The position numbers and the translations under genes were made by a program. Under the pieces are notes generated by a model. The model searched no databases. It was not told where the DNA came from and saw nothing but the letters and a program-made list of their open reading frames with translations. This document shows positions 51,287 through 59,218 of a stretch of 64,000 nt of DNA, piece by piece; position 1 is the first letter of the stretch, and every line of letters begins with the position of its first letter. Source of the DNA: G965229605 sp965229605 (GTDB lineage Bacteria; Pseudomonadota; Alphaproteobacteria; CBDDJK01); NCBI GenBank assembly GCA_965229605.1, contig OZ245892.1, forward strand, positions 186,001-250,000, in the 5' to 3' direction.

Positions 51287-51892
51287 ATGGGCTTGCCTGA
51301 AATTGAAGGGTTTCTTCTGGCCCTTTCCCTGATCGTGCCTATCGGGGCGCAAAACAGCTTTGTGCTGCGGCAAGGACTGATCGGAACCCATATCCTGCCT
51401 ATTGTCCTGATTTGTGCTTGCTCCGATGCAATCCTGATTGCCGTCGGCGTCGCCGGGCTTTCCATCCTGACAGATATGATTGACGGACTGACCGACTTCT
51501 TGCGCTATGGCGGAGCGGTCTTTCTGCTGGTCTATGCCGCCGTCAGCCTGCGCCGGGCCTGGGTTGGCAGTGAAACCCCCGATACCTCGCCCGATAACAG
51601 TGCTTCTACACAACTTGGTCCGATATTGGCTCTGATCATCGGCTTTACCTGGCTCAACCCGCATGTCTATCTCGATACCGTCATCCTTCTGGGCTCTCTT
51701 GCCGCGCAATATGGCGATCAAAGCTGGCGATTCGGCATCGGAGCCATGTCGGCCTCCTTCATATTCTTCTTCTCGCTTGGCTATGGGGCGCGGTTGCTGC
51801 GGCCTCTGTTCAGCCGCCCGCAGGCCTGGCGCATCCTTGACGTCATCATCGCCGGAATTATGACCACGCTGGCGATAAGCCTTCTTTTATAA
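51287..51892 (+). CDS. LysE/ArgO-family amino-acid exporter
   Basis: Inner-membrane exporter of 201 residues with about six membrane segments. LysE features are ALSLIVPIGAQNSFVLRQGL (about 12-31), VLICACSDAILIAVGVAG and IGFTWLNPHVYLDTVILLGS, close to the ArgO/LysE branch for basic amino acids. It begins 8 bp after the MttB-family gene and is probably cotranscribed. The C-terminus overlaps the purN stop by 6 bp on the opposite strand. Confidence 0.88.
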   Translation: MGLPEIEGFLLALSLIVPIGAQNSFVLRQGLIGTHILPIVLICACSDAILIAVGVAGLSILTDMIDGLTDFLRYGGAVFLLVYAAVSLRRAWVGSETPDTSPDNSASTQLGPILALIIGFTWLNPHVYLDTVILLGSLAAQYGDQSWRFGIGAMSASFIFFFSLGYGARLLRPLFSRPQAWRILDVIIAGIMTTLAISLLL

Positions 51893-52549
51893 CCTAATGG
51901 GTTCCCCAGCTTTAAAGATAAGCGGGCCAGGTTTTTCGTCTATATAAACCGGCTGAGGGGTATTTTCGCCGCCGGTGATCCGTCCTGTTGCAAGCAGGCC
52001 AAGAACCAGCGGATAAAGACGGTGCTCCAGAACCAGCACAGAACGCGACAAGATGGCTTCGTCCCAGGTCGGATCAACCGCGATCTCGGCTTGAGCAATA
52101 AGGGGTCCTTCATCAAGGCCGGGGCTGACAAAATGAACACTGCATCCATGAAGGGGCTCCCCGGCCTCCAGAACCCGTTTATGCGTATTCAGCCCGCGGT
52201 AGGCTGGCAGAAGCGACGGGTGGATATTCAGCACCCGGCCTTGCCATTGACCGATAAATTCAGGGCTTAAAATCCGCATAAAACCGGCAAACAGGATATA
52301 ATCAACCGGCTGTGCTTGCAGTTTTTCTGACAAGGCCTCATCAAATGCTGCGCGTGACGGAAAGGTTGTATGGTCAATCACCGCAGTCTCAATCGAGGCT
52401 TCACGGGCCAGCTTGAGACCGGCGGCATCTGAGCGATTGCTGATCACAAGCGTGATTTTGGCTGGATAATCGGGGGGGCTGCTGGCCTTGATCAAGGCTT
52501 CAAGATTGCTGCCTCGTCCAGAAATCAGGACCGCACAAGATTTAGTCAT
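51887..52549 (-). CDS. purN: Phosphoribosylglycinamide formyltransferase
   Basis: Uses 10-formyl-tetrahydrofolate to formylate GAR in purine synthesis. The 220-residue protein has LISGRGSNLEALIKA at the N-terminus, FAGFMRILSPEFI, and the catalytic triad in VLNIHPSLLPAYRGLNTHKR (Asn, His) and SPGLDEGPLIAQ (Asp). It overlaps hisE by 8 bp on the same strand. purM, the usual upstream partner, is absent. It also serves as an intact comparison for the degenerate formyltransferase-like protein at 8392-9186. Confidence 0.96.
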   Translation of the reverse strand: MTKSCAVLISGRGSNLEALIKASSPPDYPAKITLVISNRSDAAGLKLAREASIETAVIDHTTFPSRAAFDEALSEKLQAQPVDYILFAGFMRILSPEFIGQWQGRVLNIHPSLLPAYRGLNTHKRVLEAGEPLHGCSVHFVSPGLDEGPLIAQAEIAVDPTWDEAILSRSVLVLEHRLYPLVLGLLATGRITGGENTPQPVYIDEKPGPLIFKAGEPIRL

Positions 52550-52880
52550 TAGAAGAAGGAGAGGGGTTTCGCCCTTTTTTTTCTGCCAGACCGGACTGGC
52601 TCTGGCGCGCTTTCAGCACCTCTGCAACATCGGCAGGCTCGACCCCGGCCTGAAGCCAAAGGACGCTAAGATGATAAAGCACATCAGCCGATTCTGCGAT
52701 GATTTTATCTTTGTCCTTGCGGATGGCTTCAATGACAAGCTCAACCGCTTCTTCGCCAAATTTCCGGGCAACCCGCTCAGGCTCGGAGGTCAGCAAACGG
52801 GCCGTCCAGGATTCATCCGGGCTGGCCACTGCCCGCTCCTGCAAACGGCGATACAGTTCGTCAAGGTCAAGAGTACTCAT
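52542..52880 (-). CDS. hisE: Phosphoribosyl-ATP diphosphatase
   Basis: All-alpha NTP pyrophosphatase that hydrolyses phosphoribosyl-ATP in the second step of histidine synthesis. The 112-residue protein has PDESWTARLLTSEPERVARK, FGEEAVELVIEAI and ESADVLYHLSVLW with the metal-binding acidic residues. The C-terminal tail is polar. hisE usually sits at the end of a his operon with hisF; here it is coupled to purN instead. Divergent from yidD. Confidence 0.95.
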   Translation of the reverse strand: MSTLDLDELYRRLQERAVASPDESWTARLLTSEPERVARKFGEEAVELVIEAIRKDKDKIIAESADVLYHLSVLWLQAGVEPADVAEVLKARQSQSGLAEKKGRNPSPSSND

Positions 52881-52923
52881 AGCTATCCTTTAAAGCGTTA
52901 TTCGGCATAGGCCATAGATATCT

Positions 52924-52939
52924 CAGAGTCCTAACCCTA
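52924..52939. repeat. 16-bp palindromic repeat, degenerate copy D
   Basis: CAGAGTCCTAACCCTA matches TAGGGTCCTGACCCTA at 13 of 16 positions. It lies between the divergent hisE and yidD starts, upstream of both, where a terminator role is unlikely. Confidence 0.45.
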
Positions 52940-52965
52940 CATTATCTTTGAATCAAGCTCACCCT

Positions 52966-52996
52966 TTGACAAACTAATTCTTGAGGCTTTGATAAT
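52966..52996 (+). promoter_or_regulatory. Candidate sigma70 promoter for yidD
   Basis: A perfect TTGACA at 52966-52971 is followed after 18-19 bp by TGATAA/GATAAT (52990-52996), about 45 bp upstream of the yidD ATG at 53041. Confidence 0.5.
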
Positions 52997-53040
52997 TCCC
53001 GCTATGGTGAATCGCGCTCGTGTTATTGCTTGAGAGTATC

Positions 53041-53343
53041 ATGATCCAGATTTCAAAAACCATCGTTTCAAAAATCATAGCTGGCAGCCTGCTGGGCATC
53101 ATCCGTTTTTATCAAATAGCCCTGTCGCCAATCATCGGGCCAAGCTGTCGCTATTTGCCAACCTGTTCGACCTATGCGCAAGAAGCAATCAGCCTCCATG
53201 GACCGTGGAAAGGCGGACTATTGACGCTCCGGCGGCTGGCGCGCTGCCATCCTTTTGCCGGGTCAGGGCTTGATCCGGTGCCGCCTCCAGATGGTTTAAA
53301 AAGCAAAACTGTAAAGGATAACGGTGATGCACGAGATCGTTGA
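53041..53343 (+). CDS. yidD: Membrane protein insertion efficiency factor YidD
   Basis: Small membrane-associated protein that assists YidC/Sec-dependent insertion. From ATG 53041 it has 100 residues with the full signature: RFYQIALSPIIGPSCRYLPT, CSTYAQEAISLHGPWKGGLL and RRLARCHPFAGSGLDPVPP, including the three conserved cysteines. It is usually in the rpmH-rnpA-yidD-yidC cluster, but here it is apart, followed by a CPA2 antiporter gene overlapping by 17 bp. Confidence 0.93.
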   Translation: MIQISKTIVSKIIAGSLLGIIRFYQIALSPIIGPSCRYLPTCSTYAQEAISLHGPWKGGLLTLRRLARCHPFAGSGLDPVPPPDGLKSKTVKDNGDARDR

Positions 53344-54757
53344 GCTCACCGGAATAGCCCTCATCGTTGTGGTTGCCGCCCTGATCGGGCTGGGAATGGT
53401 GCGACTGCGGCAACCGCCGGTGGTTGGCTATATTTTAACCGGAGTCATCCTGGGGCCAAGCGCATTTGGGCTGGTTGAAAATCGTGATGCCATTGCGCTG
53501 CTTGCCGAGTTGGGCGTTATTATGCTTCTCTATTTTATTGGCATGGAATTGTCCTTGCGCACGTTCCGGCTGATCTGGGTGGCCTCGGTCACAGCAGTGG
53601 TGGGCCAGACCGTAGCCGGGATTCTGGCGATGGCCTTGCCCGGGCTATGGTATGGCTGGCCTCTTAGCTGGTGGGTTCTGGGTGGTTTTTGCCTGGCCCT
53701 TTCATCAACCGCAGTTGCCGTGAAAATCATTGACGAGATCGGGGCGCAAAAAACCCGGGTTGGACGCAGCACCATCGGTATTCTGGTGGCCCAGGACCTG
53801 GCGGTTGCCCCGATGCTTCTGGTGATCGGCGGGTTATCTGCCGCAGGCGGCGCGGTTGCCGATAGCGACCATGGCGGGGGTGGTGTGATGTCGGTTGCCA
53901 TTCAGCTGATTCTTTCGGTGGTCATTCTGGCCGGTGTGACCATCTTTCTGAGTCGCCGGGAAAAAGTATCACTGCCCTGGATTGGCCATGTCAAAGGACG
54001 AACCGATCTTTTGCCGTTGATTTCGCTGGCCTGGTGCTTTGGTTTGGCAACCGTGGCCGGGCTGATTGGCCTGTCTCCGGCCTTTGGCGCCTTTATGGCC
54101 GGGCTGATTGTTGGCAATAGTTCGCAGCGCGAGATTTTTCATCACAGCACCGAACCGGTGCAGGCTATTCTGCTGATGGTTTTCTTCCTGTCGGTTGGCC
54201 TGTTGCTGGATTTAGGTTTTGTCTGGGATAATATTATTCTGCTGCTGGTTTTATGGGCGCTGGTGCTGGTGTTTAAAACCTTTTCAAACGCAGTTCTGGC
54301 GCGTATTTTGGGCTTGAGTTGGCCAGATGCCTTTACGGTTGCGCTCGTGATCGGGCAATTAGGGGAATTTTCTTTTGTCCTTGGGGCGGCGGCTCTGGCG
54401 CAAGGCGCGATTGACAGCGATGTCCACCGTATCATTGTCGCCTTGACCGTGCTTTCGCTGGCAACCAGCCCGCTTTATGTGCAACTGGCCCGGCGTAACC
54501 GCCACCGGGCGATGCGCCATATCAACGGGTTAAAAGCCATGCTGCGGCTGACATTCTTTTTTGAACGTCGGGCGTCGCTCCATTTTGGTCATCGTGTGGT
54601 CAAGGGCAGTGCGCGTTTAACCCGGTCAGGCAAAGATGCCGGGCGCAAGATCGGGGATCGCTTGCGCAGCAAGGCAAAAGAACGCAAGACAAACGAAAAA
54701 GAAACGTCATCAGAATCTGATACAAAATCCGGGGATTCCAATGCTGCTGATCATTGA
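53327..54757 (+). CDS. CPA2-family monovalent cation:proton antiporter (Kef-like, no RCK domain)
   Basis: Inner-membrane antiporter of 476 residues with about twelve membrane segments. CPA2 features are RQPPVVGYILTGVILGPSAF (about 26-45), LLLYFIGMELSLRTF-like segment near 66-80, and AFGAFMAGLIVGNSSQREIF. After the membrane part (about residue 385) the protein ends in a basic, then Lys/Glu/Ser-rich tail (RSKAKERKTNEKETSSESD), with no TrkA-N/RCK nucleotide-binding domain as in KefB/KefC. K+ or Na+ selectivity is unknown. It overlaps yidD and trpG/pabA by 17 bp each. Confidence 0.87.
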   Translation: MHEIVELTGIALIVVVAALIGLGMVRLRQPPVVGYILTGVILGPSAFGLVENRDAIALLAELGVIMLLYFIGMELSLRTFRLIWVASVTAVVGQTVAGILAMALPGLWYGWPLSWWVLGGFCLALSSTAVAVKIIDEIGAQKTRVGRSTIGILVAQDLAVAPMLLVIGGLSAAGGAVADSDHGGGGVMSVAIQLILSVVILAGVTIFLSRREKVSLPWIGHVKGRTDLLPLISLAWCFGLATVAGLIGLSPAFGAFMAGLIVGNSSQREIFHHSTEPVQAILLMVFFLSVGLLLDLGFVWDNIILLLVLWALVLVFKTFSNAVLARILGLSWPDAFTVALVIGQLGEFSFVLGAAALAQGAIDSDVHRIIVALTVLSLATSPLYVQLARRNRHRAMRHINGLKAMLRLTFFFERRASLHFGHRVVKGSARLTRSGKDAGRKIGDRLRSKAKERKTNEKETSSESDTKSGDSNAADH

Positions 54758-55352
54758 TAATTATGACAGTTTTACCTATAACCTTGTGCACGAGGTCGGG
54801 CGGATTCTGGTTGCGCACGGGCTTGGTGCAGATATGATCAAGGTCCTGCGCAATGACCGGTTCAATCCTGATGATATTTTGGCTGAAAATCCAAAAGCCG
54901 TGATTATCTCGCCCGGGCCGGGGACTCCTGATGAGGCCGGGCATTGCCTTGAAGTGACGAAAAAGATTGCGGCGCGTGGGACTATTCCGCTGCTGGGAGT
55001 CTGTCTGGGCCATCAGGTATTGGGCCAGAGTTTTGGCGGCACCGTCCGGCGGGCTGACCCGGTTCATGGAAAAGTCAGTTCGATTTCTCATCACGGGCAG
55101 ACGATTTTTACCGGAATCAATGCGCCTTTGGAGATGACGCGCTATCACTCGCTGGTGCTTGAGCGCAAAAGCCTGCCCGATATGCTGGAGGTAACCGCTT
55201 GGAATGACAGTGGTCTTGTCATGGGGATCAGCCATAAAACCTTGCCTCTGCACGGGGTTCAATTTCATCCAGAGAGTATTGCCTCCCCCTCCGGCCCGCA
55301 GCTACTGGCAAATTTTCTCAACCAGTCACAGGTTTTCCTTGCCAAGGTCTGA
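54741..55352 (+). CDS. trpG: Anthranilate/aminodeoxychorismate synthase glutamine amidotransferase component
   Basis: Class I glutamine amidotransferase that supplies ammonia to TrpE (tryptophan) or PabB (folate). ATG 54741 gives 203 residues starting MLLIIDNYDSFTYNLVHEVG. The oxyanion strand is IISPGPGTPDEAG, the nucleophile is C88 in GVCLGHQVLGQSFGG, and the His-Glu pair is in HGVQFHPESIAS. The synthase subunit gene is not next to it, so TrpG and PabA cannot be told apart; a shared amphibolic role is possible. Confidence 0.9.
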   Translation: MLLIIDNYDSFTYNLVHEVGRILVAHGLGADMIKVLRNDRFNPDDILAENPKAVIISPGPGTPDEAGHCLEVTKKIAARGTIPLLGVCLGHQVLGQSFGGTVRRADPVHGKVSSISHHGQTIFTGINAPLEMTRYHSLVLERKSLPDMLEVTAWNDSGLVMGISHKTLPLHGVQFHPESIASPSGPQLLANFLNQSQVFLAKV

Positions 55353-55486
55353 AAGCAGGGCTAGAGAAGATTTAACGCAAAAACTGTTAAATAAACAAAT
55401 AAGCTGGTCTCAATTAAAAGATCAGATTTTGCTGTTTTTATATATCCTCCAACCCTGTTGTTACCCACCATATCGGGTCATTTTTT

Positions 55487-55849
55487 ATGCAAACAATTCT
55501 TCTTACGCTTCATGCGCTGATTGCTCTGGCCCTGGTCGGCGTGGTGCTTTTACAACGCTCCGAAGGTGGTGCGCTTGGCATTGGCGGCGGGCCCGGTGGC
55601 TTGATGAGCGCACGCGGGCAGGCCAATTTCCTCACCCGATTAACCGCTGCGCTGGCAACCGCCTTCATGGTGACATCGCTGATCCTTGCCGTGCTGGCCA
55701 GCAAAGATGACGGGCCACGCTCCCTGCTGGATCGCAACCAGCCTGCTGCTGTCGAAGGTTCTGAAAACGCACAAGAAGAACCGTCCCCCGAAAATCCGTC
55801 AATCGTGGATACATTGCCCGCCCTTCCCGAAGCCCCGCTTGGAAATTAA
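55487..55849 (+). CDS. secG: Preprotein translocase subunit SecG
   Basis: Small SecYEG component that aids protein export. The 120-residue protein has two membrane segments (about 2-22 and 50-68) flanking the conserved loop VLLQRSEGGALGIGGGPGGL. The C-terminal tail of about 45 residues is acidic and proline-rich (SENAQEEPSPENPSIVDTL), common in alphaproteobacterial SecG. It precedes pyrG by 47 bp, a frequent arrangement in this class. Confidence 0.93.
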   Translation: MQTILLTLHALIALALVGVVLLQRSEGGALGIGGGPGGLMSARGQANFLTRLTAALATAFMVTSLILAVLASKDDGPRSLLDRNQPAAVEGSENAQEEPSPENPSIVDTLPALPEAPLGN

Positions 55850-55874
55850 CCCGATTATTTACACCATTAGCTGA

Positions 55875-55890
55875 CAGGTTCAGGACCCGA
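55875..55890. repeat. 16-bp palindromic repeat, degenerate copy E
   Basis: CAGGTTCAGGACCCGA matches copy A at 13 of 16 positions. It lies between secG and pyrG, ending 6 bp before the pyrG ATG, so its AGGA may also act as ribosome-binding site. Confidence 0.45.
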
Positions 55891-55896
55891 AAAAAC

Positions 55897-57576
55897 ATGC
55901 CCGCTGCTTTGCCCGATGGGAAATCTCCACGGTATATTTTTGTGACCGGCGGAGTTGTCTCTTCTCTGGGGAAGGGCTTGGCAATGGCGGCTCTTGGGGC
56001 TTTACTGCAAGCACGCGGCTTTAGCGTGCGGCTGCGCAAGCTCGACCCCTATCTGAATGTTGATCCCGGAACCATCAATCCCTATGAGCATGGGGAGTGT
56101 TTTATCACCGATGACCGGGCTGAAACCGATCTTGACCTTGGGCATTACGAGCGGTTTACTGGAAAAACAGCCAAGAAATCTGATAATGTCACCACCGGGC
56201 GGATTTATTCGCGCGTGCTGAAAAAAGAGCGAGACGGTGATTTTCTTGGGAAAACCGTGCAGGTCATTCCGCATGTGACCAATGAAATTATCGCCTTTAT
56301 TCAGGAAGACCTGACTGGAGAAGATTTTGTCCTGTGTGAAATTGGCGGGACAGTTGGCGACATTGAAAGCCTGCCCTTTCTGGAAGCCATCCGTCAATTT
56401 TCAAATGGAATCGGCTTCAATCGCACCTGCTTTATTCATTGCACCTTATTGCCCAAATTATCGGTTGCTGATGAAATAAAAACCAAACCTACCCAGCATT
56501 CCGTAAAAGAACTGCTGTCTGCCGGTATTCAGCCCGATCTTTTATTATGCCGGTCAGAGATTGATATCCCGGACGAAGAATTGTCTAAAATTTCAACCTT
56601 TTGCAATGTCCCTAAATCGCGGGTGATTCCTGCCTTGAACGCCAGCACGATTTATGCGGTACCGGAAAAATATCATGCTGCCGGGCTGGATAGACAAATT
56701 CTGGATAAATTTGGCCTTTCTGAAAAAGACCATCCGATCAATCTGGAGCGATGGACCAATCTCACCACCCGTATTCATGGCCTCAGTCGCGGGCAGTCAG
56801 AAGGCGAGGTGCGGATTGCGGTTGTCGGGAAATATGCGGAACGGCGCGATGCCTATATTTCTTTGTATGAAGCCCTGGACCATGCCAGTTTTCATCATAA
56901 TGTCAAAGTGGTGACTGAAAAAGTGCGGGCAGAAGATGTGACTGCTGATACGGTTGGCGAGCTTTTTGCCCCGCATCACGCCATTCTGGTGCCGGGCGGC
57001 TTTGGAGACCGGGGGACGGATGGCAAGATATTGGCCGTGCAATTTGCCAGACGCCGCCATATTCCGTATCTTGGAATCTGCTTCGGGATGCAGATGGCGG
57101 TGCTGGAACTGGCGCGGACAATTCAGGGGCTTGAAGGGGCCGGGTCCACAGAGATTGACGAAGAATGTGCTATTCCTCTGGTGGGCGAGATGATTGAATG
57201 GGAAGAAGGGGAAAAGCGGGTCTCCCGCCGTCCAAAAGGCGCAAAAGGCGGGACCATGCGGCTTGGGGCGCAAGATTGCCTGTTGGCTTCCGGGTCGCTT
57301 GCGTCAGAAATTTATGGCGGGGCCTCAGCGATATCTGAACGCCATCGTCATCGCTATGAAGTGGATATCGCCTATCGTGACCAGTTAGAAAATGCAGGCA
57401 TGCGTTTTAGCGGCCTGTCGCCGGACGGAACACTCCCCGAAATTATTGAAATAACCGATCATCCCTGGTTCGTTGGCGTCCAGTTTCATCCCGAATTAAA
57501 ATCGCGTCCCTTTGACCCGCATCCGATCTTTATCAGCTATATTGAAGCGGCGTTAAAGCAAAGCCGTCTGGTGTAA
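55897..57576 (+). CDS. pyrG: CTP synthase
   Basis: Makes CTP from UTP, ATP and glutamine. The 559-residue protein has the N-terminal synthetase domain (FVTGGVVSSLGKGLAMAALG, KLDPYLNVDPGTINPYEHGE) and the C-terminal glutaminase domain with C395 in YLGICFGMQ and the His-Glu pair in GVQFHPELKSRP. A GGFGDRGTDGK segment is the glutaminase entry. It is slightly longer than usual at the N-terminus (MPAALPDGKSPR). The order secG-pyrG-kdsA is typical of alphaproteobacteria. Confidence 0.97.
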   Translation: MPAALPDGKSPRYIFVTGGVVSSLGKGLAMAALGALLQARGFSVRLRKLDPYLNVDPGTINPYEHGECFITDDRAETDLDLGHYERFTGKTAKKSDNVTTGRIYSRVLKKERDGDFLGKTVQVIPHVTNEIIAFIQEDLTGEDFVLCEIGGTVGDIESLPFLEAIRQFSNGIGFNRTCFIHCTLLPKLSVADEIKTKPTQHSVKELLSAGIQPDLLLCRSEIDIPDEELSKISTFCNVPKSRVIPALNASTIYAVPEKYHAAGLDRQILDKFGLSEKDHPINLERWTNLTTRIHGLSRGQSEGEVRIAVVGKYAERRDAYISLYEALDHASFHHNVKVVTEKVRAEDVTADTVGELFAPHHAILVPGGFGDRGTDGKILAVQFARRRHIPYLGICFGMQMAVLELARTIQGLEGAGSTEIDEECAIPLVGEMIEWEEGEKRVSRRPKGAKGGTMRLGAQDCLLASGSLASEIYGGASAISERHRHRYEVDIAYRDQLENAGMRFSGLSPDGTLPEIIEITDHPWFVGVQFHPELKSRPFDPHPIFISYIEAALKQSRLV

Positions 57577-57610
57577 GTGCCGCAGGTTTGTGTAATCTTC
57601 TGGAAAACTG

Positions 57611-58465
57611 ATGGCACGCATTGATTCCCTGACCATTTCTGCCGCATCAGGCCAGGTACGTATTGGTAATCACCTGCCTTTTGTGCTGATTGCCGGGCCG
57701 TGTGTTCTGGAATCGCGTGATCATGCGCTGATGATGAGCAGCCGCTTGAAAAGCCTGACCGATCAGCTTGGAATCGGCTTTATTTATAAAACATCCTTTG
57801 ACAAGGCCAATCGCACGGCGGCCTCCTCCGAGCGCGGGCTGGGGCTTGAAGCCTGTTTGCGCATCTTTGATGAAATCCGGCAAGATATCGGCTGTCCCGT
57901 CTTGACTGATGTTCATGAAAAAGAGCAATGTGCGCTGCTGGCCCCGCATGTTGATGTTTTACAAATTCCGGCTTTTCTTTGCCGTCAGACTGATTTGTTG
58001 CTTTCAGCTGCGGCAACCGATTGTGTGATCAATGTCAAAAAAGGCCAGTTTCTTGCGCCCTGGGATATGAAAAATGTGGTCAGGAAGCTGGAAAGTGGCG
58101 GCAGCACAAAAACCATGGTCTGTGAGCGCGGGGCCAGTTTTGGCTATAATACGCTGGTCAGCGATTTTCGCAGCCTGCCGATTCTGGCCCGTGAATGTGA
58201 ATGTCCTGTGGTTTTTGATGCCACCCATTCTGTTCAGCGTCCAGGCGGGCAGGGGGCTTCCAGCGGCGGAGACCGGGAATTTGTGCCGGTTCTGGCCCGT
58301 GCCGCTGTTTCAATCGGGGTGGCGGCCCTCTTTATGGAAACCCATGAGGACCCGGACACTGCGCCATCGGATGGCCCGAATATGGTTAATCTTGCGGATC
58401 TTCCGGCCTTGCTTGGGCTGTTGCAGCGACTGGACCAGATTGCCAAAGCGGAGCCTGTTCTGTGA
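57611..58465 (+). CDS. kdsA: 3-deoxy-8-phosphooctulonate synthase
   Basis: Condenses arabinose-5-phosphate and phosphoenolpyruvate to KDO-8-phosphate for the LPS inner core. The 284-residue TIM barrel has LIAGPCVLESRDHALMMS, YKTSFDKANRTAASSERGLG, TDVHEKEQCALLAPHVDVLQ and FDATHSVQRPGGQG. Its presence shows a Gram-negative outer membrane with KDO-containing LPS, consistent with the LpxL-like gene at 1.9 kb. Its stop overlaps the lepB start as GTGA. Confidence 0.96.
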   Translation: MARIDSLTISAASGQVRIGNHLPFVLIAGPCVLESRDHALMMSSRLKSLTDQLGIGFIYKTSFDKANRTAASSERGLGLEACLRIFDEIRQDIGCPVLTDVHEKEQCALLAPHVDVLQIPAFLCRQTDLLLSAAATDCVINVKKGQFLAPWDMKNVVRKLESGGSTKTMVCERGASFGYNTLVSDFRSLPILARECECPVVFDATHSVQRPGGQGASSGGDREFVPVLARAAVSIGVAALFMETHEDPDTAPSDGPNMVNLADLPALLGLLQRLDQIAKAEPVL

Positions 58466-59211
58466 AAGCCCTGTTGGCGCGGCTGAAACCGCTTTTGCTC
58501 GAACTGCGGGTTATTGCGATTGGCATTGCCATTGCGCTTGTTTTCAGAAGTTTTTTCTATCAGCCTTTTAATATTCCCTCCGGGTCGATGTATCCAACGT
58601 TGATGGTCGGGGATTATCTGCTTGCCGGAAAGTTAAGCTATGGGATAAGCCGCTATTCCCTGCCTTTCAGCCCGGATTTATTTGACGGGCGGATTGCCGG
58701 AAGTGCGCCCAGACGCGGGGATGTGGTTATTTTCCGCAATCCCTGGAAGCGTGATATAGATTATATCAAGCGGGTGATTGGCTTGCCTGGAGACCGGGTG
58801 CGGGTGGAAAAAGGAAGGCTGTGGATCAATGGCAGTTTGATTCCACGGGAACGGATTGCTGATTATCCTTACAGGCACCGGGGGGGAATGGTTACCGATG
58901 TTCCGCAATATATTGAAACCCTGCCGGGTGGAACCAGCTATCAGATTCTGGAAATGGCAGGCGATGAGGGCCCGCTGGACAATACCCGGACCTATAGCGT
59001 GCCGGACGATCATTATTTTATGATGGGGGATAACCGCGATAATTCTGTGGACAGTCGCGTGATACAATCTGTCGGTTTTGTGAAAAGTGATTTGTTGGTC
59101 GGGCAGGCCAAAGTTCTTTTTTATTCGGTGGACGAGACTGTCACATGGTGGAATCCGCTGACCTGGTTTGGCGGATTGCGGACCAACCGTCTTTTTACGG
59201 GTATTCATTAG
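58462..59211 (+). CDS. lepB: Signal peptidase I
   Basis: Inner-membrane serine protease that removes Sec and Tat signal peptides. The 249-residue protein starts at GTG 58462, overlapping kdsA by 4 bp. One N-terminal membrane segment (about 16-32) precedes the catalytic serine S42 in NIPSGSMYPTLMVGDYL. The catalytic lysine is K103 in DIDYIKRVIGLPGD, and GDNRDNSVDSR completes box E. It leads the lepB-rnc-era group, a conserved set in proteobacteria. Confidence 0.96.
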   Translation: MKALLARLKPLLLELRVIAIGIAIALVFRSFFYQPFNIPSGSMYPTLMVGDYLLAGKLSYGISRYSLPFSPDLFDGRIAGSAPRRGDVVIFRNPWKRDIDYIKRVIGLPGDRVRVEKGRLWINGSLIPRERIADYPYRHRGGMVTDVPQYIETLPGGTSYQILEMAGDEGPLDNTRTYSVPDDHYFMMGDNRDNSVDSRVIQSVGFVKSDLLVGQAKVLFYSVDETVTWWNPLTWFGGLRTNRLFTGIH

Positions 59212-59218
59212 ATTCTAA

